In this document: positions 22,156 through 33,128 of the stretch, piece by piece
Position numbering within the stretch: position 1 is the stretch's first letter
Layout: each line of letters starts with the position of its first letter
Origin: Cololabis saira
Lineage: Eukaryota > Chordata > Actinopteri > Beloniformes > Belonidae
Assembly (NCBI RefSeq): GCF_033807715.1
Contig: NC_084610.1
Span: 3,357,001-3,421,000, forward strand
Direction of reading: 5' to 3'
DNA: 64,000 bases
Program-made: the position numbers and the translations under genes
The notes under the pieces: model-generated
What the model saw: only the letters and a program-made list of their open reading frames with translations
Database searches by the model: none
What the model was told of the DNA's origin: nothing

Positions 22156-22904
22156 CAGTACTTGTAAAAAAAAAAAATCAGGGGGGTGGTGGATTTTATC
22201 ATATGGGAACAGATAATTTGTGCTGATTACAAATAATATAATATATTACAAATAATAGCAGTGACCAAAACACCTGCAGAAATACTGCAGGAATGACATA
22301 GCAGCAGTTAAATGCAGCCTTCTGTAAGCTTTAAATATCCACTGGGCTTACATCAAATACATCAAAACACAACAATAAAAAACACTTTTCTGAACTTATC
22401 AATATGACTCTGTCCTTCACAGGATAAGTAACATGGATCACTGCAAAAACTCACAATCTTAACAAGAATATTTGTCCTATTTCTAGTTAAAATGTCTTAT
22501 TTTAGTAAAACAAATCATTCATAATCTCATTACACTTAAAACAAGACTTATCACTGGAAAAAAACAACAATTTTCACCTGTTTCAAGTAGATTTTCACTT
22601 GAAATAAGTAGAAAAATCTGCCAGTGGAACAAGATTTTTTTGGTGGTAATGAGAAGATAAATCTTGGCAGATTTTCCTACTTATTTCAAGTGAAAATTTA
22701 CTTGAAACAGGTGAAAATTGTCAAATAAGTTATTTTTCTGGTGATTACTCTAAATGTTGAAATAGCAGTAAAACCACATTCATTGATGAAATGACATAAG
22801 GGATGGAAAGGGGGGATGGCAGTTTTACAGGGGGGATGATTTGGACCGTTTTTATTTCAGGGGGGGGATTCCATCCCCCCTCATCCCCCTCAACTCCAGT
22901 ACTG
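22156..22904. mobile_element. hAT-type MITE, perfect 8-bp TSD CTGATACC, at exon 6 donor
   Basis: Starts CAGTACTTGTAAAAA and ends CTCAACTCCAGTACTG. CTGATACC lies at 22148-22155 and 22905-22912. The interior has a near-palindromic core around AAATCTGCCAGTGGAACAAG. Other copies: 5823-6152, 29257-29735 and 52754-53453. It accounts for 749 of the 832 nt of the intron between exons 6 and 7. Confidence 0.94.
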
Positions 22905-22940
22905 CTGATACCTGAATCGGAGCTGATACCTGAATCGGAG
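22905..22940 (-). promoter_or_regulatory. dpp10: tandemly duplicated 5' splice site of dpp10 exon 6
   Basis: On the minus strand the 18-bp unit GTATCAGCTCCGATTCAG follows the exon boundary and re-creates the same TTCAG/GTATCAG donor. The two donors are 18 nt apart, so both keep frame. Confidence 0.88.
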
Positions 22941-23027
22941 CTGATCCGGCGGCTGCAGCTCCTGAGTGTGGGTCGCGCCGAACAAGTTTACCACCGACAG
23001 CTTCACTGCAGGGTTGGTCTGACCCGC
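22930..23027 (-). CDS. dpp10: dpp10 visible exon 6 (duplicated splice donor)
   Basis: Encodes AGQTNPAVKLSVVNLFGATH then TQELQPPDQLRF plus two bases. This matches the DPP10 pattern AGQNNP...VVNLYGPTHT.EL.PPD. Acceptor GTTTGTCTCCAG. The donor TTCAG/GTATCAG is tandemly duplicated 18 bp into the intron. Use of the distal copy would end the exon at 22912 and add six codons (encoding YQLRFR) in frame. The downstream intron is 832 nt, of which 749 nt are a hAT MITE whose TSD overlaps the distal donor. I annotate the proximal donor because it restores the recalled family length. Confidence 0.93.
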
Positions 23028-23264
23028 CTGGAGACAAACCAGTAGTTTATTATACAGTTACGGAGTCCTAGTGGTGTATAATGAAGTGACGGTTAAATAC
23101 TGTACATCCTCTGACTTTATTTACGCTCCACCATCAGCATTGTTCCTTTTATGACTTTTATGACTTGTGAAACCTCTTAAATTACAGCTGAACGTCTACA
23201 CTTTGATCACATATTGATTATTTTATTGCAGAATCCTGGTCCAGATCCTGGCGGAGCAGCTCAC

Positions 23265-23419
23265 CATGGGGTAGGGGTAGTGCAGGCCCCGGGGGTAGGT
23301 GCTGCCCGTGAACTGGGGGAGAGACATGGTGGGCACCAGCGTGTCGTTGATGGTGAGGAAGGCCAGCCGCTCCCCGTCAGGTGACCACCAGTGAGCCAGG
23401 TGGGAGTGCAGGATCTCAT
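23265..23419 (-). CDS. dpp10: dpp10 visible exon 5
   Basis: Encodes (D)[18 protein letters not shown], then [13 protein letters not shown], then a segment ending RGLHYPYPM. The [14 protein letters not shown] core matches DPP10 closely. INDT contains an N-glycosylation sequon (NDT). Acceptor CGTCTCCTCAG, donor ATG/GTGAGC. 155 nt; the first two bases complete the split Asp codon and the exon ends in phase 0. The last residue before the junction is Met, where recalled mammalian DPP10 has Lys. Confidence 0.95.
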
Positions 23420-23577
23420 CTGAGGAGACGGAAGACATGTGAGCTTTTTCAACACTTTATTGGCCCTTTTTCTGTGACTTTGAACGGTTCTCTGAGACGT
23501 TTCACCTCCTGCGCGGACGGTGAAACGTCTTTTGTCAGCTCAGGTGACAAAGATCTCTGGGTAGAAGGTTCAACATC

Positions 23578-23957
23578 TTAACCCTTGTGCTTTCTTTGGG
23601 TCAAGGAAAGAAGGAAGGAAGGAAGGAAGGAAGGAAGGAAGGAAGGAAGGAAGGAAGGAAGGAAGGAAGGAAGGAAGGAAGGAAGGAAGGAAGGAAGGAA
23701 GGAAGGGAGGGAGGGAGGGAGGGAGGGAGGGAGGGAGGGAGGGAGGGAGGGAGGGAGGGAGGGAGGAAGGAAGGAAGGAAGGAAGGAAGGAAGGAAGGAA
23801 GGAAGGAAGGAAGGAAGGAAGGAAGGAAGGAAGGAAGGAAGGAAGGAAGGAAGGAAGGAAGGGAGAAAAGAGGAAGGGAAGAAGGAAGGAGAGCGCAGGA
23901 GAAAAGAAGGAACAGGAGAATTAGGTCATTTTGACCCAAAGACAGTACAAGGGTTAA
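23578..23957. mobile_element. TTAA-flanked piggyBac-like MITE with GGAA and GGGA tract
   Basis: Left TTAACCCTTGTGCTTTCTTT; right TTTTGACCCAAAGACAGTAC then AAGGGTTAA. A shorter expansion (about 270 bp) of GGAA with a central GGGA block (23705-23765). It lies in the intron upstream of exon 5. Confidence 0.88.
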
Positions 23958-23961
23958 AGGA

Positions 23962-24230
23962 CCTGGGACCTCATTTATAAAAGAGTGTGTAGGATTCATA
24001 CTAAAAGTGTACGTGCGCACAAAACCGTGTGCACGCACATCTGCACGCAATGTTCTCTTTATAAATCACAGTCCAGCTGGAAGGTTGCACACGTGAATTC
24101 GCCTCATACCCCGCCCTCGACACGCCCACTTCATACCATAAATGGTCAATGCAAAGTACATGATGACTGTATTTGCATATAAATGATCCTGCTGAGCATG
24201 CGCAGCACCACCTGCAGTCTGTTTCTGCTG
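23962..24230. mobile_element. possible PIF/Harbinger-like MITE fragment
   Basis: Begins GGGACCTCATTTATAAAAGA and contains the GTGCACGCACATCTGCACGC region and CACGCCCACTTCATACCATA, a layout I associate with fish Harbinger-derived MITEs. The right terminus is not identified. Confidence 0.35.
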
Positions 24231-24637
24231 TGTCAGGATGAATGAGACGTGTCGAGCCACCGTGCCACTAAATTTCCCGGAGACTGAGATGGAGATGTTG
24301 TGGATGAGGTGGAGGACAGGAAAACCACATTATTTGGTGGCCACAGTAGTGGCATCACTGAAAGAAATAAAGCGAGTGAGTGGCAGCACGTTGTTGCTGC
24401 CGCGGGGGCGCGCACAGCAGCCCGTTGAGCGATAGCGCGAAAACGTCAGATTTTCAGATTATTAAGCTCAAGAATCAGATCAAGTCATATTTAGGCAGAA
24501 ACAACTTTTCATTAACTGTATTTGGCCTTCAATCAATTTTTGGCAGGTAAAAAGACCCTTTTTCAGGGGAGAAATCAGATTCTGGCAGGCAATCACTTTT
24601 TGGATTAGATGTTCAAGACTGCGCTGAAAACTAATAC

Positions 24638-25194
24638 AAGTAAATGGACTTATTTTCATAACGCGCTTTTCTACAAAGAAATTTACGTTTTACGTCTCAT
24701 TTATTCATTCACACACGCACTAATATACTTGGGAAACAGTTAGGCACCAAATATAATATATTATTATATTATAATATATAATATAATAAAACAAATTTTC
24801 AAATAACAAAATAACATATTTGAACCATTTTTCAGACAATAAAATAAAATAAATTTGAAAAATGGTTCAAATTTTGTTACTTGAAAAATTTTGAATGTTT
24901 ATGTAAAATATGTTTTGTTGATGAGAAAATATGTTTCTCTATTTTTCTTATTTTTGTGAGGGGGGATATATATTGTTCGGCACTACCTTGTTCTCTATAG
25001 CTGATATAACATGAATTATTCCTATGTGGGATCAATAAAGTTCTTATTTTTGCCATCTGAGAAAATTAAATATATTATATTTGGTGCCTAACTGTTTCCC
25101 AAGTATATTAGTGCGTGTGTGAATGAATAAATGAGACGTAAAACGTACATTTCTTTGTAGAAAGGCACTTTATGAAAACAAGTCCATTTACTTG
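24638..25194. repeat. long inverted repeat, ~126-bp arms, ~305-bp spacer
   Basis: Left arm 24638-24763 and right arm 25069-25194 are reverse complements with few mismatches, for example AAACAGTTAGGCACCAAATA against TATTTGGTGCCTAACTGTTT. The spacer has a second small inverted repeat (AAATTTTCAAATAAC / TTGAAAAATTTTG-type) and a TGGGATCAATAAAG retroposon-tail-like motif. It is probably a fold-back element. Confidence 0.88.
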
Positions 25195-25263
25195 ACTTAT
25201 CGCAGCAGCTCCATGGAAGGAGGAGGATACATGTCTATGGTTTTAACATCAGCTGGCACAAAC

Positions 25264-25384
25264 CTTCGTACAACCAGTCAGCGATCCCGTTGAAGATGAC
25301 GCCCTCCATCCCAGAGGAGGTGATCCTTAGGGAGGTGCTCCTCACGTCTGACTGGTAGTAGATGTTGTTCTCAAAAATGTAGAC
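25264..25384 (-). CDS. dpp10: dpp10 visible exon 4
   Basis: Encodes VYIFENNIYYQSDVRSTSLR and continues with ITSSGMEGVIFNGIADWLYE. The FENNIYY and IFNGIADWLYE stretches are diagnostic of the family. Acceptor TCTCGTCCAG, donor GAAG/GTTTGT. It is 121 nt, phase 0 start, one leftover base. A long inverted repeat ends 69 nt downstream of its 5' splice site. The Glu-rich loop equivalent to the DPP4 N-terminus-anchoring Glu pair spans this exon and the next, and reads E-D-E here. Confidence 0.95.
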
Positions 25385-25811
25385 CTGGACGAGAAAGAAG
25401 AGTTGAAGAAACCACATACAGCTTATTTTTGAACCTTATTCTCACGTTGCTGTGAAGCATCTTCCTGTTCGTCCACCTCTTTGCTCCATCGTCTCCATCA
25501 GTGCTTGAATATTCCTGCTTTTTTCAGCGTTAGCCTGAATCAGACGTCTAGTTTTATGGGAGGTGAGAGGTGAAGGAGGGGCTTCTCCCCTCAGAACAAA
25601 TGAATCAGAAACCCAGAAACCCAGAAAAGATATTCATCCTTCAGAATACTGCAGAGTTATGAAGAGAGAGGATTATTTTGTGGTCGTCTTTGGTTTTAAG
25701 TGTACATATACTTAGAGGAAAGAGGAAACTTAGAACTTATTATCAGGATAAGGACTCGAGACCTTTGCAAGATCTGGAAATTACAACCAAATACGTGAAA
25801 ATGTCACATAT

Positions 25812-26585
25812 TTAACCCTTGTGCTGTCTTTGGGTCAAAATGACCCAATTCTTCTATCCTTCTTTCCTCCTGCCATGCTCTCTCCTTCCTTCTTCCTTTC
25901 CTCTCTCCTCCTTTTTTACCCTCCTTTACTCCTTTTTCTTCCTACCTCCCTTCCTTCATTTGTTCCTTTATTACCTTCTTTGCTTTTCCTTCCTTCTTTC
26001 CTTATTTTATCCATTCCTTCCTTCTTCCCTCCCTTCTTTCTTTCCTTTTCTCCATTCCTTCCTCCCTCCCTTCTTTCCTTTTCTCCCTTCTTTCCTTTCT
26101 TTCTCCCTTCCTTCCATCTTTTCTCCCTTCCTTACTCCCTTTCCTACTTCCTTCCTTCTTTTCTCCTTTCTTCCTTACTTCCTTCTTTCCTCTCTTCCAT
26201 CTTTTCTCCCTTCCCCTTACTCCCTTTCCTACTTCCTTCCTTCTTTTCTCCTTTCTTCCTTACTCATTCTTTCCTTCCTTCCATATTTTCTCCCTTCCTC
26301 TCTTCCATCTTTTCTCCCTTCCTTACTCCCTTTCCTACTTCCTTCCTTCTTTTCTCCTTTCTTCCTTACTCCCTTCTTTCCTCCTTTCCATCTTTTCTCC
26401 CTTCCCCTTACTCCCTTCCTTACTTCCTTCCTTCTTTTCTCCTTTCTTCCTTACTTCCTTCTTTTCTCCCTTCCTTACTCCCTTTCCTACTTCCTTCCTT
26501 CTTTTCTCCTTTCTTCCTTACTTCCTTCTTTCCTTCATTTCTTATTTTCTCCCTTCACCCTTGACCCAAAGACAGCACGGGTTAA
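25812..26585. mobile_element. TTAA-flanked piggyBac-like MITE, opposite orientation, CTTCC tract
   Basis: Left TTAACCCTTGTGCTGTCTTT then GGGTCAAAATGACCC; right CTTGACCCAAAGACAGCACG then GGTTAA. TTAA on both sides. The interior is pyrimidine on the plus strand, a degenerate CTTCC/CTTTCC repeat, so the expansion is inverted relative to the other copies and more diverged. Confidence 0.88.
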
Positions 26586-26982
26586 CATTTCCATCACTTA
26601 TTGAATTGAGCCACAATGCAGAGCAGCATCAAAACCTTGCCTTGCCAGTCCCTCGCATGAATGTGGAGGATTTAAATCTGACACGGAGGATCAACTCAGT
26701 TACTAAAGTGATCAGGTCTTGTAGCTGCTTGATTATCCAGATTATTACTCCACCATCGTGCTCAGCAGTTGGGCTTTACTAATTACAGTGTCCATGACGA
26801 CCGCATCACTTTGGTCTAATTTATCCAAACAACTTTGTTGCAGAAGTCTTGTGGTCTATTTAAAAAGGTTTTAGGGGATTATAAATCATTTGGAAGTGGT
26901 TTTTATAAGCCTTCCCGGACTGATGTGTAACGGAATTTGTTTTTATAAGATCATTGCTGACACCATTCCCTTTTGACATTGC
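26586..26982. other. intron sequence, no recognisable feature
   Basis: Unique-looking; nothing recognised. Confidence 0.5.
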
Positions 26983-26990
26983 GTTAACAC

Positions 26991-28008
26991 TAGGGGTGTA
27001 ACGATACACTAATCTCACGATAACGATAACGATACGATATTATAGCAGTATTTTTTTTAACAACCTTGAATGAGGAACATATGACTGGAAAAAATGGTCT
27101 TTTATTTGAAAGACACAAAATACAAAACAATGCTGTGTGTTTGCCCTATTGTTCCAGTTTGTAATGATTTATAACTGTTTAAGTTTTAAAGAGAAAGCCA
27201 GACCAACCATTTTCCACAAACTGAACTAAAAGTAAATGTCAGGTTTGCATTATGATCTTCAGTTTCAGACAAGTACAAATATTTTGCCACAAACTGAATA
27301 GTTACTCTCACGTATGATTTGACTTTTTTCTTTTCCAGAAATTTAACAACTAAAATTAAATAAATAAATAAATAAAAGTAAATAAATACATACAATTTTA
27401 CACCATAAAACAGATTGATTCATGCTCACCTTATAAGTGTAAGAGGAGATTTATTTATGTTAAGAAGGTTATTTTGGTAATTCAGGGTTGATTATTTTAT
27501 AAATCTATTCTTTATATTCTGATGTAAATCAGGGACTATAATGACACTAGTCAGTTTATCTGTAGTGATTAGTCTGTTTTAGATTGGGCGGAGTGATACG
27601 CCACAGTACAGCACTAGGTGCTGTGTTGATGTTCTAAAATCCTACACTGTTGAGGGACATTAAAGTACACTGGAACTCAGCAGAAGTTGTCCCCGTGTTT
27701 ATCCTACTCACCACCCCAAAAAGGTTTAATTTAATAAGGTAAGGCTTAACTCTACACCAGCCTTACATAAGTAAAAGTTCAGAGCTCAAAACCCTGCAAG
27801 AGTCCCGTGATCGGGACCAAAACGGGACTAGTTTCTTCTGAGCGGAGGAAGATTTTGGTCCGTGGGTCGAGGTGCGGTCGTTACTAGTCAACAAAATATA
27901 TTAATATTAATAAACCTATATCGCGATACAGTTTGTCACCTCCACGACACGTATTGTGACGTTTTTGTATCGTGAAATTTCGTGGCACGATATATTGTTA
28001 CACCCCTA
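26991..28008. mobile_element. hAT-type element, TAGGGGTGTAACGATAC ends
   Basis: Starts TAGGGGTGTAACGATACAC and ends GATATATTGTTACACCCCTA. Flanks GTTAACAC (26983-26990) and GGTAACAC (28009-28016) match at 7 of 8. The interior is non-coding with GATAACGATAACGATACGAT subrepeats. Non-autonomous. Confidence 0.9.
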
Positions 28009-28162
28009 GGTAACACACACCTGAATGGTCCAGACCTGCAAATTACCCACAAAACCTCTGCTTACGTAGAGATCCTCACACCTGCTGATCATATCCAGCA
28101 TCTGACCGATGCTTATCTTGTATCGACTCATATTTTAACATTTTATTTTTAATTGAAATGAT

Positions 28163-28482
28163 TAATTTACTACGAAAGAGTATTAGGGCAAGGCAGGAGA
28201 AAAAAAAAGTACAATTTCGAGAAAAAAGTCGAAATGTGGAGAATAATTTTGAAATACAATTTCAAGAATGAAGTCAAAATTTTGCCTTTTTTCTCAACAT
28301 TTCAACTTTATCCACGAAATTTTCAATTTTTTCCTCAACATTTCGACTTTTTTCTCGAAATTGAACTTCAACATTAATCTCGACATTTCGACTTTTTTCT
28401 CAAAGTGCACAATAAAAAAAAAATCTTCCCCTCTCAAATATTTTTTCTCCTGCATGGCCCTAATACTCTTCCGTAAATTACT
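28163..28482. mobile_element. MITE with GGAAGAGTATTAGGGC ends
   Basis: Left TAATTTACTACGAAAGAGTA then TTAGGGC; right GCCCTAATACTCTTCCGTAA then ATTAC: about 24-bp inverted repeats. The interior holds CGAAATGTGGAG/CTCGACATTTCG minisatellite units on both strands, making the element fold-back-like. Confidence 0.85.
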
Positions 28483-28777
28483 GACTGTTAAAATCACATT
28501 CAGGTGTTTTAGATAAAAGGACCTGTTCATGTTTGATCTAAACGCAACGGCCTGGAGTAATAAATCTGAAGAAGCCGCCTGAGTTTGATGCTGTTGGGAA
28601 GAAAAAAGGAATAAGGCGTCTAAAAACAGCCGGGTACACGAGGCGAGACTGTAAACAGAGTATATTGTATTTGAAACAAGCAGATCATTGAAGCAGATCC
28701 CTCTGGAGTAACGAGGTGGCGTGGGTTTATAAGAAGAAGTGAAGTGAGAGCAGAATGAGAGACGGGACGAGCCTCAC

Positions 28778-28859
28778 CAGCTGCTGTCCTTGTCTTCCCC
28801 AGGCGGCGTGTTGGAGCACGGCGTTCTGAACCTCTGGAGGGTTCAGCTCCAATACTTCC
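28778..28859 (-). CDS. dpp10: dpp10 visible exon 3
   Basis: Encodes EVLELNPPEVQNAVLQHAAW followed by GRQGQQL. The ELNPPEV...LQ.AAWG.QGQQL pattern is shared with DPP10; recalled DPP6 has SLDPPEVSNAKLQYAGWG at this site, so the exon favours DPP10. Acceptor TTTATCAG, donor CTG/GTGAGG. The exon is 82 nt: one base finishing the split Arg codon, then 27 codons. Confidence 0.94.
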
Positions 28860-28959
28860 CTGATAAACAAACACAGATCAGCAGCCGCCATCTGTTCCCT
28901 AACGCCGCCGCGCGCACGCGTCACAGAGGAAGTGGTGATGAGAAGCTAAACGGGCTTAC

Positions 28960-29012
28960 CTGGTGTACAGGTTGTACACGATGTACGAGGCCGTGTAGGA
29001 GTATCTGTACAC
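28960..29012 (-). CDS. dpp10: dpp10 visible exon 2
   Basis: Encodes VYRYSYTASYIVYNLYTR, with the last codon split. SYTASY is a hallmark of the DPP4/DPP6/DPP10 propeller. Acceptor TCATTGCAG, donor AG/GTAAGC. It is 53 nt, starts in phase 0 and ends after two codon bases, which the next exon's first base completes as arginine. Only a 100-nt intron separates it from the next exon, typical of compact teleost introns. Confidence 0.93.
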
Positions 29013-29256
29013 CTGCAATGAGAGTCCAGCCATCACTTCATCAGAAAAGGAGACATTTCTTATAAATTTGGACTGTTTCAAACTTCCTGACTTCCACCTG
29101 AACAACCAAGGAGCTAAACACCAAAAATCAGTCGACAAAGTGCGTGGGTGCTGGAAATGTAGCGGTGTGGGCTGAATGTTCAGGTGCAGAGACGCTCCTT
29201 CACAGGAACGTTCCCAGGATTACTGGAAGCTCTGCAGTCTCCTTTACTCTTATCAC

Positions 29257-29735
29257 CAGTACTCGAGTTGTAAAAAAAAAAACAATCAGGGGGGGATGGT
29301 GGATTTTATCATATGGGGACAGATAATTTATGCTGATTACAAATAAATAATATAATATATTACAAATAATAGCAGTGACCAAAACACCTGCAGAAATACT
29401 GCAGGAATGACATAGCAGCAGTTAAATGCAGCCTTCTGTAAGCTTTAAATATCCACTGGGCTTACATCAAATACATCAAAACACAACAATAAAAAACACT
29501 TTTCTGAACTTATCAATATGACTCTGTCCTTCACAGGATAAGTAACATGGATCACTGCAAAAACTCACAATCTTAACAAGAATATTTGTCTTATTTCTAG
29601 TTAAAATGTCTCATTTTAGTAAAAGAATCTCATTATACTTAAAATAAGACTCATCACTGGAAAAAACATCTGCCAGTGGAACCAGATTTTTTGCTTGTAA
29701 TGAAAAGATAAATCTTGTCCCATTGGCAGATTTTA
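29257..29735. mobile_element. CAGTACTGG-family hAT MITE, right side lost
   Basis: Begins CAGTACTCGAGTTGTAAAAA and is collinear with 22156-22650, then stops inside the CTGCCAGTGG core, where a different repeat begins. It lies upstream of exon 2. Confidence 0.85.
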
Positions 29736-30235
29736 ATGGGCGTGGCCTAACGGCTCAACAGCGCCCCCTAGAAAACTTTGTGCCTCAAGCCCCACAATAC
29801 GGTTTGACGTACATGCACGAAAATCGGTACACACCTGTATCATGTCGCAACTTAAAGAAAAGTCTCTTGGCGCCATGGCCGAAACCGAACAGGAAGTCGG
29901 CCATTTTGAATTAATCGTGTCATTTTGCCGCAATTTATGCCATTTCTTTGGTCGTTTCTTCGCCCGAACCGTAACGTGCACCCAGGTGTGTAACACATCA
30001 AAATGTGCGTCTCCATCCCGCGGCGATGCGCATTACTTTTCTCCTTTCCCTACTTTTCTTTACTACTTTCTGCCATAACTCTTGAATGGTTTATATAGAG
30101 AGTCGTGGCTGGTGTCATCCGTTAAATGTCCAGGCCTGAAGAATCTACATGCAAGTCATACAAGTGCTTCCATTGCAGCCTGAATGTGCACAAGGGTGCA
30201 AGGATTCATCGCTGCTTGCAGCTTTAATTTCGGTT
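29736..30235. repeat. repeat-like segment of unknown family
   Basis: From GGGCGTGGCCTAACGGCTCA to GCTGCTTGCAGCTTTAATT. It contains GCGCCCCCTAG and GGCGCCATGGCCGAAACCG. I recall similar wording from fish interspersed repeats but cannot assign a family. No TSD seen. Confidence 0.4.
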
Positions 30236-31576
30236 GTATTTTCTAAACGGAGGTGACACTCCGCCCCACATGGTACCGCCGGTATCACTCGTAAAAGCCC
30301 TGAACCAAGAAACGCTCCCAACCTACACTGAGTACGCCAAAGGACACAAACGCTTGTGCTGAATAACATATAAATTCCAGCCCTAAAGGGTGATGGAAAC
30401 GGACACGTTTCTACAGCGTAGTGCTGAATGTAAACATTAACATTAACTCGTAACCGAGCTCTTCTGGGGGAAATTTTAATAGTTTTCAAAAAAATTCATT
30501 TTAAATGATCTATACAATAACGCTGACTATAAAAATGTAATGCATCATTTCACAAAACGATAAATTACTTTTTTTTTTATTATTTTGCATAATTTTCATA
30601 AAAGGTTGTATTCTTATTTTTGTGTTTTGTAATGGATTATTTCCACACTCTGCAGTTTTTACTTCAAATCACCAACGTCTTTTCTTCTTTTCTTCAAATC
30701 CAGCACTTCAGAGTTGGAGGATTAATTTAACTGTTCATTTAACAAAAAACAACACCTTTTGTAGTTTAAAGTAGCACAGAGAAGCTCGTCTCCTCCCCCT
30801 GTAAATGTGGAGGTTTAGTTACTTCTGTCCAACATGAGTTTTCTGCCCATCACATCCGGTGTAGCTCTTTAAGTTGGTTCCATCATTGCAACTATTGTGT
30901 CTCTAAACGCATACCTGGATCCAGGTGTTTGTAAACAAATATATATTAAAAAAATGAATGGAGAAACCAGTGTTGGATAAAAGCAGCAGGATGAATTTTT
31001 AGCGTTGGCACGCACAAAGTACTGAGAAATAAAGTTTGAAAGCGAGCGAATACTCCAGAGACGTAAATAAACACCTGCACCTGTTCAGTGCAGGTAGCTC
31101 AATTTGTTTTTACAGCGGCGTGTTTTCGTGCATCAACATCCAAGTATTCATGTTTCCTCAGCAGCTGGTGCGACGCTCGCTCCAGCCGCCGACTCCCAAT
31201 TATCCAATTCATCAAAGTAAATCTTTTCAATTCGGTTCCAATTGTGTTGCTTTTTAGCGACAGAGAGCAGAAAATCACTTGTCAGAGAACAGAAGAGGCT
31301 GGATACGTATAAAGACATCAGAAAAACGTGAACAGAGCGGCCGGGAGAGGATGGGTGTGTTTCTGCATGCAGATGAGTGACAACCCCGCTGGCTCTTACA
31401 AAGCAGCACAATGTAAATGCCAGGCTGCCAGGAAGTAAAACAAAAGGCACCAAGAAAAGCTGATAACATTCAGAGATGAACTCCAATCAAAGCCACGGCG
31501 ACAGCGAGGTATCAAAGCTTCTCAACAATGTTGTGATGTTTTTCCATTTGACACTTATCTTTAGTCTGAAACTCAC
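30236..31576. other. intron sequence, no recognisable feature
   Basis: AT-rich unique-looking sequence between the repeat-like segment and exon 1 of the visible series. Nothing supported. Confidence 0.5.
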
Positions 31577-31651
31577 CGGTTTGACATCGTAAGCAAAGAG
31601 GGCGAACTTCAGGTCAGCTGACAGGGAGTACTTGGCCACCTTGAACGCCAC
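31577..31651 (-). CDS. dpp10: dpp10 visible exon 1 (start of beta-propeller)
   Basis: First of twelve collinear minus-strand exons of the DPP10/DPP6 family. It encodes 25 residues including KYSLSADLKFALFAYDVKP, which corresponds to the human DPP10 segment with the SVSPDLKYVLLAYDVKQ pattern at the start of the propeller. The acceptor reads TTTGTTAG and the donor CCG/GTGAGT on the minus strand. The exon is 75 nt with phase 0 at both ends, so it is symmetric. The preceding coding exon, expected to carry an EARW-like motif, was not found between here and 64000; it may lie in the N gap or outside the window. Confidence 0.92.
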
Positions 31652-31803
31652 CTAACAAACGGACAAACATATACAGCTTAGGTCACACAAAAAAGCTTTA
31701 AATGTTGGTTTTCGTATCTTTATTCCACAAATATGAATCTAAAGAGTTCGCTGAGAGCTCGTCTTGAGATGTGTCATCAGGAGGGAAATCAGCGATGAAA
31801 ACC

Positions 31804-33128
31804 TGGGGCCGGATTCACCAATATGTTCTTAAGAACCATCTTAAGAAATGTCTAAAGATCTAAAATTAACAAGTTCATTAGAAAGTTCTTAAGTGCAATT
31901 CCTCAATATTTTCTTAAGAACCATCTTAAGAACTGTCATTTCTTACGAATTTCTTATTTTTCCTACTTAAGAACTTCTTAAAATATGGCTGTATCCAAAA
32001 TGGCATACTAAGTACTACATGCTACATACTGCATCAGTATGTACTGTATACTGCATACTAAATGAAGGATTCAGTAGCCGCTCCAGCAGACTGTTCACAC
32101 AGCAGTAGCAGCCAAGTATCCCAGAATTATATTATTATTATTATTATTATTATTAATTTCATTATATTCAGTCATGCACCTGCAGCGAGACTTCACTACA
32201 CTGATGCATCGCTCCACAATATTGCGGGTCTTTGTTTGTGCAAATGTGTTGAAAAAGGTGATATAGATAAAGGATATGCTGAAATAGCCCCAAATAAATA
32301 TACTTTACATGTGTTATACATGGTTTTATATTAACTTGAGGTTAGGTATATTACTTATCATGGTCGTGACATTAATGGGATAGTGTTGCATAGAGATGTC
32401 TAAGGAGAAAGATAGATACAATGATAAAAACGAAATCACATTATGGGCACTTTTTATTATTTCACTTTAGTTTATAATTCATCTTCATTGTGGCATCATA
32501 TAACACTGTTTTTAGTCATTTTTGTGCACTTTTCGGCTCATTATAATGTATTTTTCTACATATTTGGGAAGACAAGGGGGCATTACGTTAGGTTTGTTTA
32601 CATCAGGGGCCGCTGTTATTGGTCCAGCGCGATCACGTGACGCAGCCGCAGCGCTCCTTTACACAGGCGCCGCTGGAAAGAGTCCCGCTATTAAAATAAC
32701 GATTGTGAAAATACTTCCAAGAAATCCGAGTTCAACTTTTTATCCTATGCTTAACATAAATAGTTCTTTTTTTTAAAGTGAACAGAATGTACACGCCAGA
32801 GGAGGGAGCGAGATGAAACGAAAAGGTGGGTGACCTGACAGCCTAATATTACAGTCTTACCTTTTCACAGAATAAATTTTAAGACAGGTCAAGGTTGTCT
32901 TAAAGTTAAGAAAAAAGTCAAGAACAAATTTGAGAACTTTTATTTCAAGAATACCATTTATTCTTAAGTTTTTTCTTAAGAAGAAACTTAAGAAGAAAGT
33001 TGAGAAAATACTTAAAAACTTTTTTTGGAGAATATGACTTCTCTTTTTTCTTCTTAAGACTGAACTTAAGAAAAAAATGACACTTAAGAAGATTTTTTTT
33101 CTTAAGAATGTTTTGTGAATCCAGCCCC
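31804..33128. mobile_element. DNA-transposon-derived element, GGGGCCGGATTCACCAA end
   Basis: Left GGGGCCGGATTCACCAATAT then GTTCTTAAG; right CTTAAGAATGTTTTGTGAAT then CCAGCCCC. The interior is dense in TTCTTAAGAA palindromes. A second element (GGCATACTAAGTACTACATG region, 32005-32060) and an (ATT)n run near 32130 seem nested within. No transposase. Confidence 0.75.

Noticed and set aside
25819..26604. Ser-Phe-Leu-Pro frame of 261 residues
   Set aside because: Translation of the CTTCC core of a TTAA-flanked MITE.
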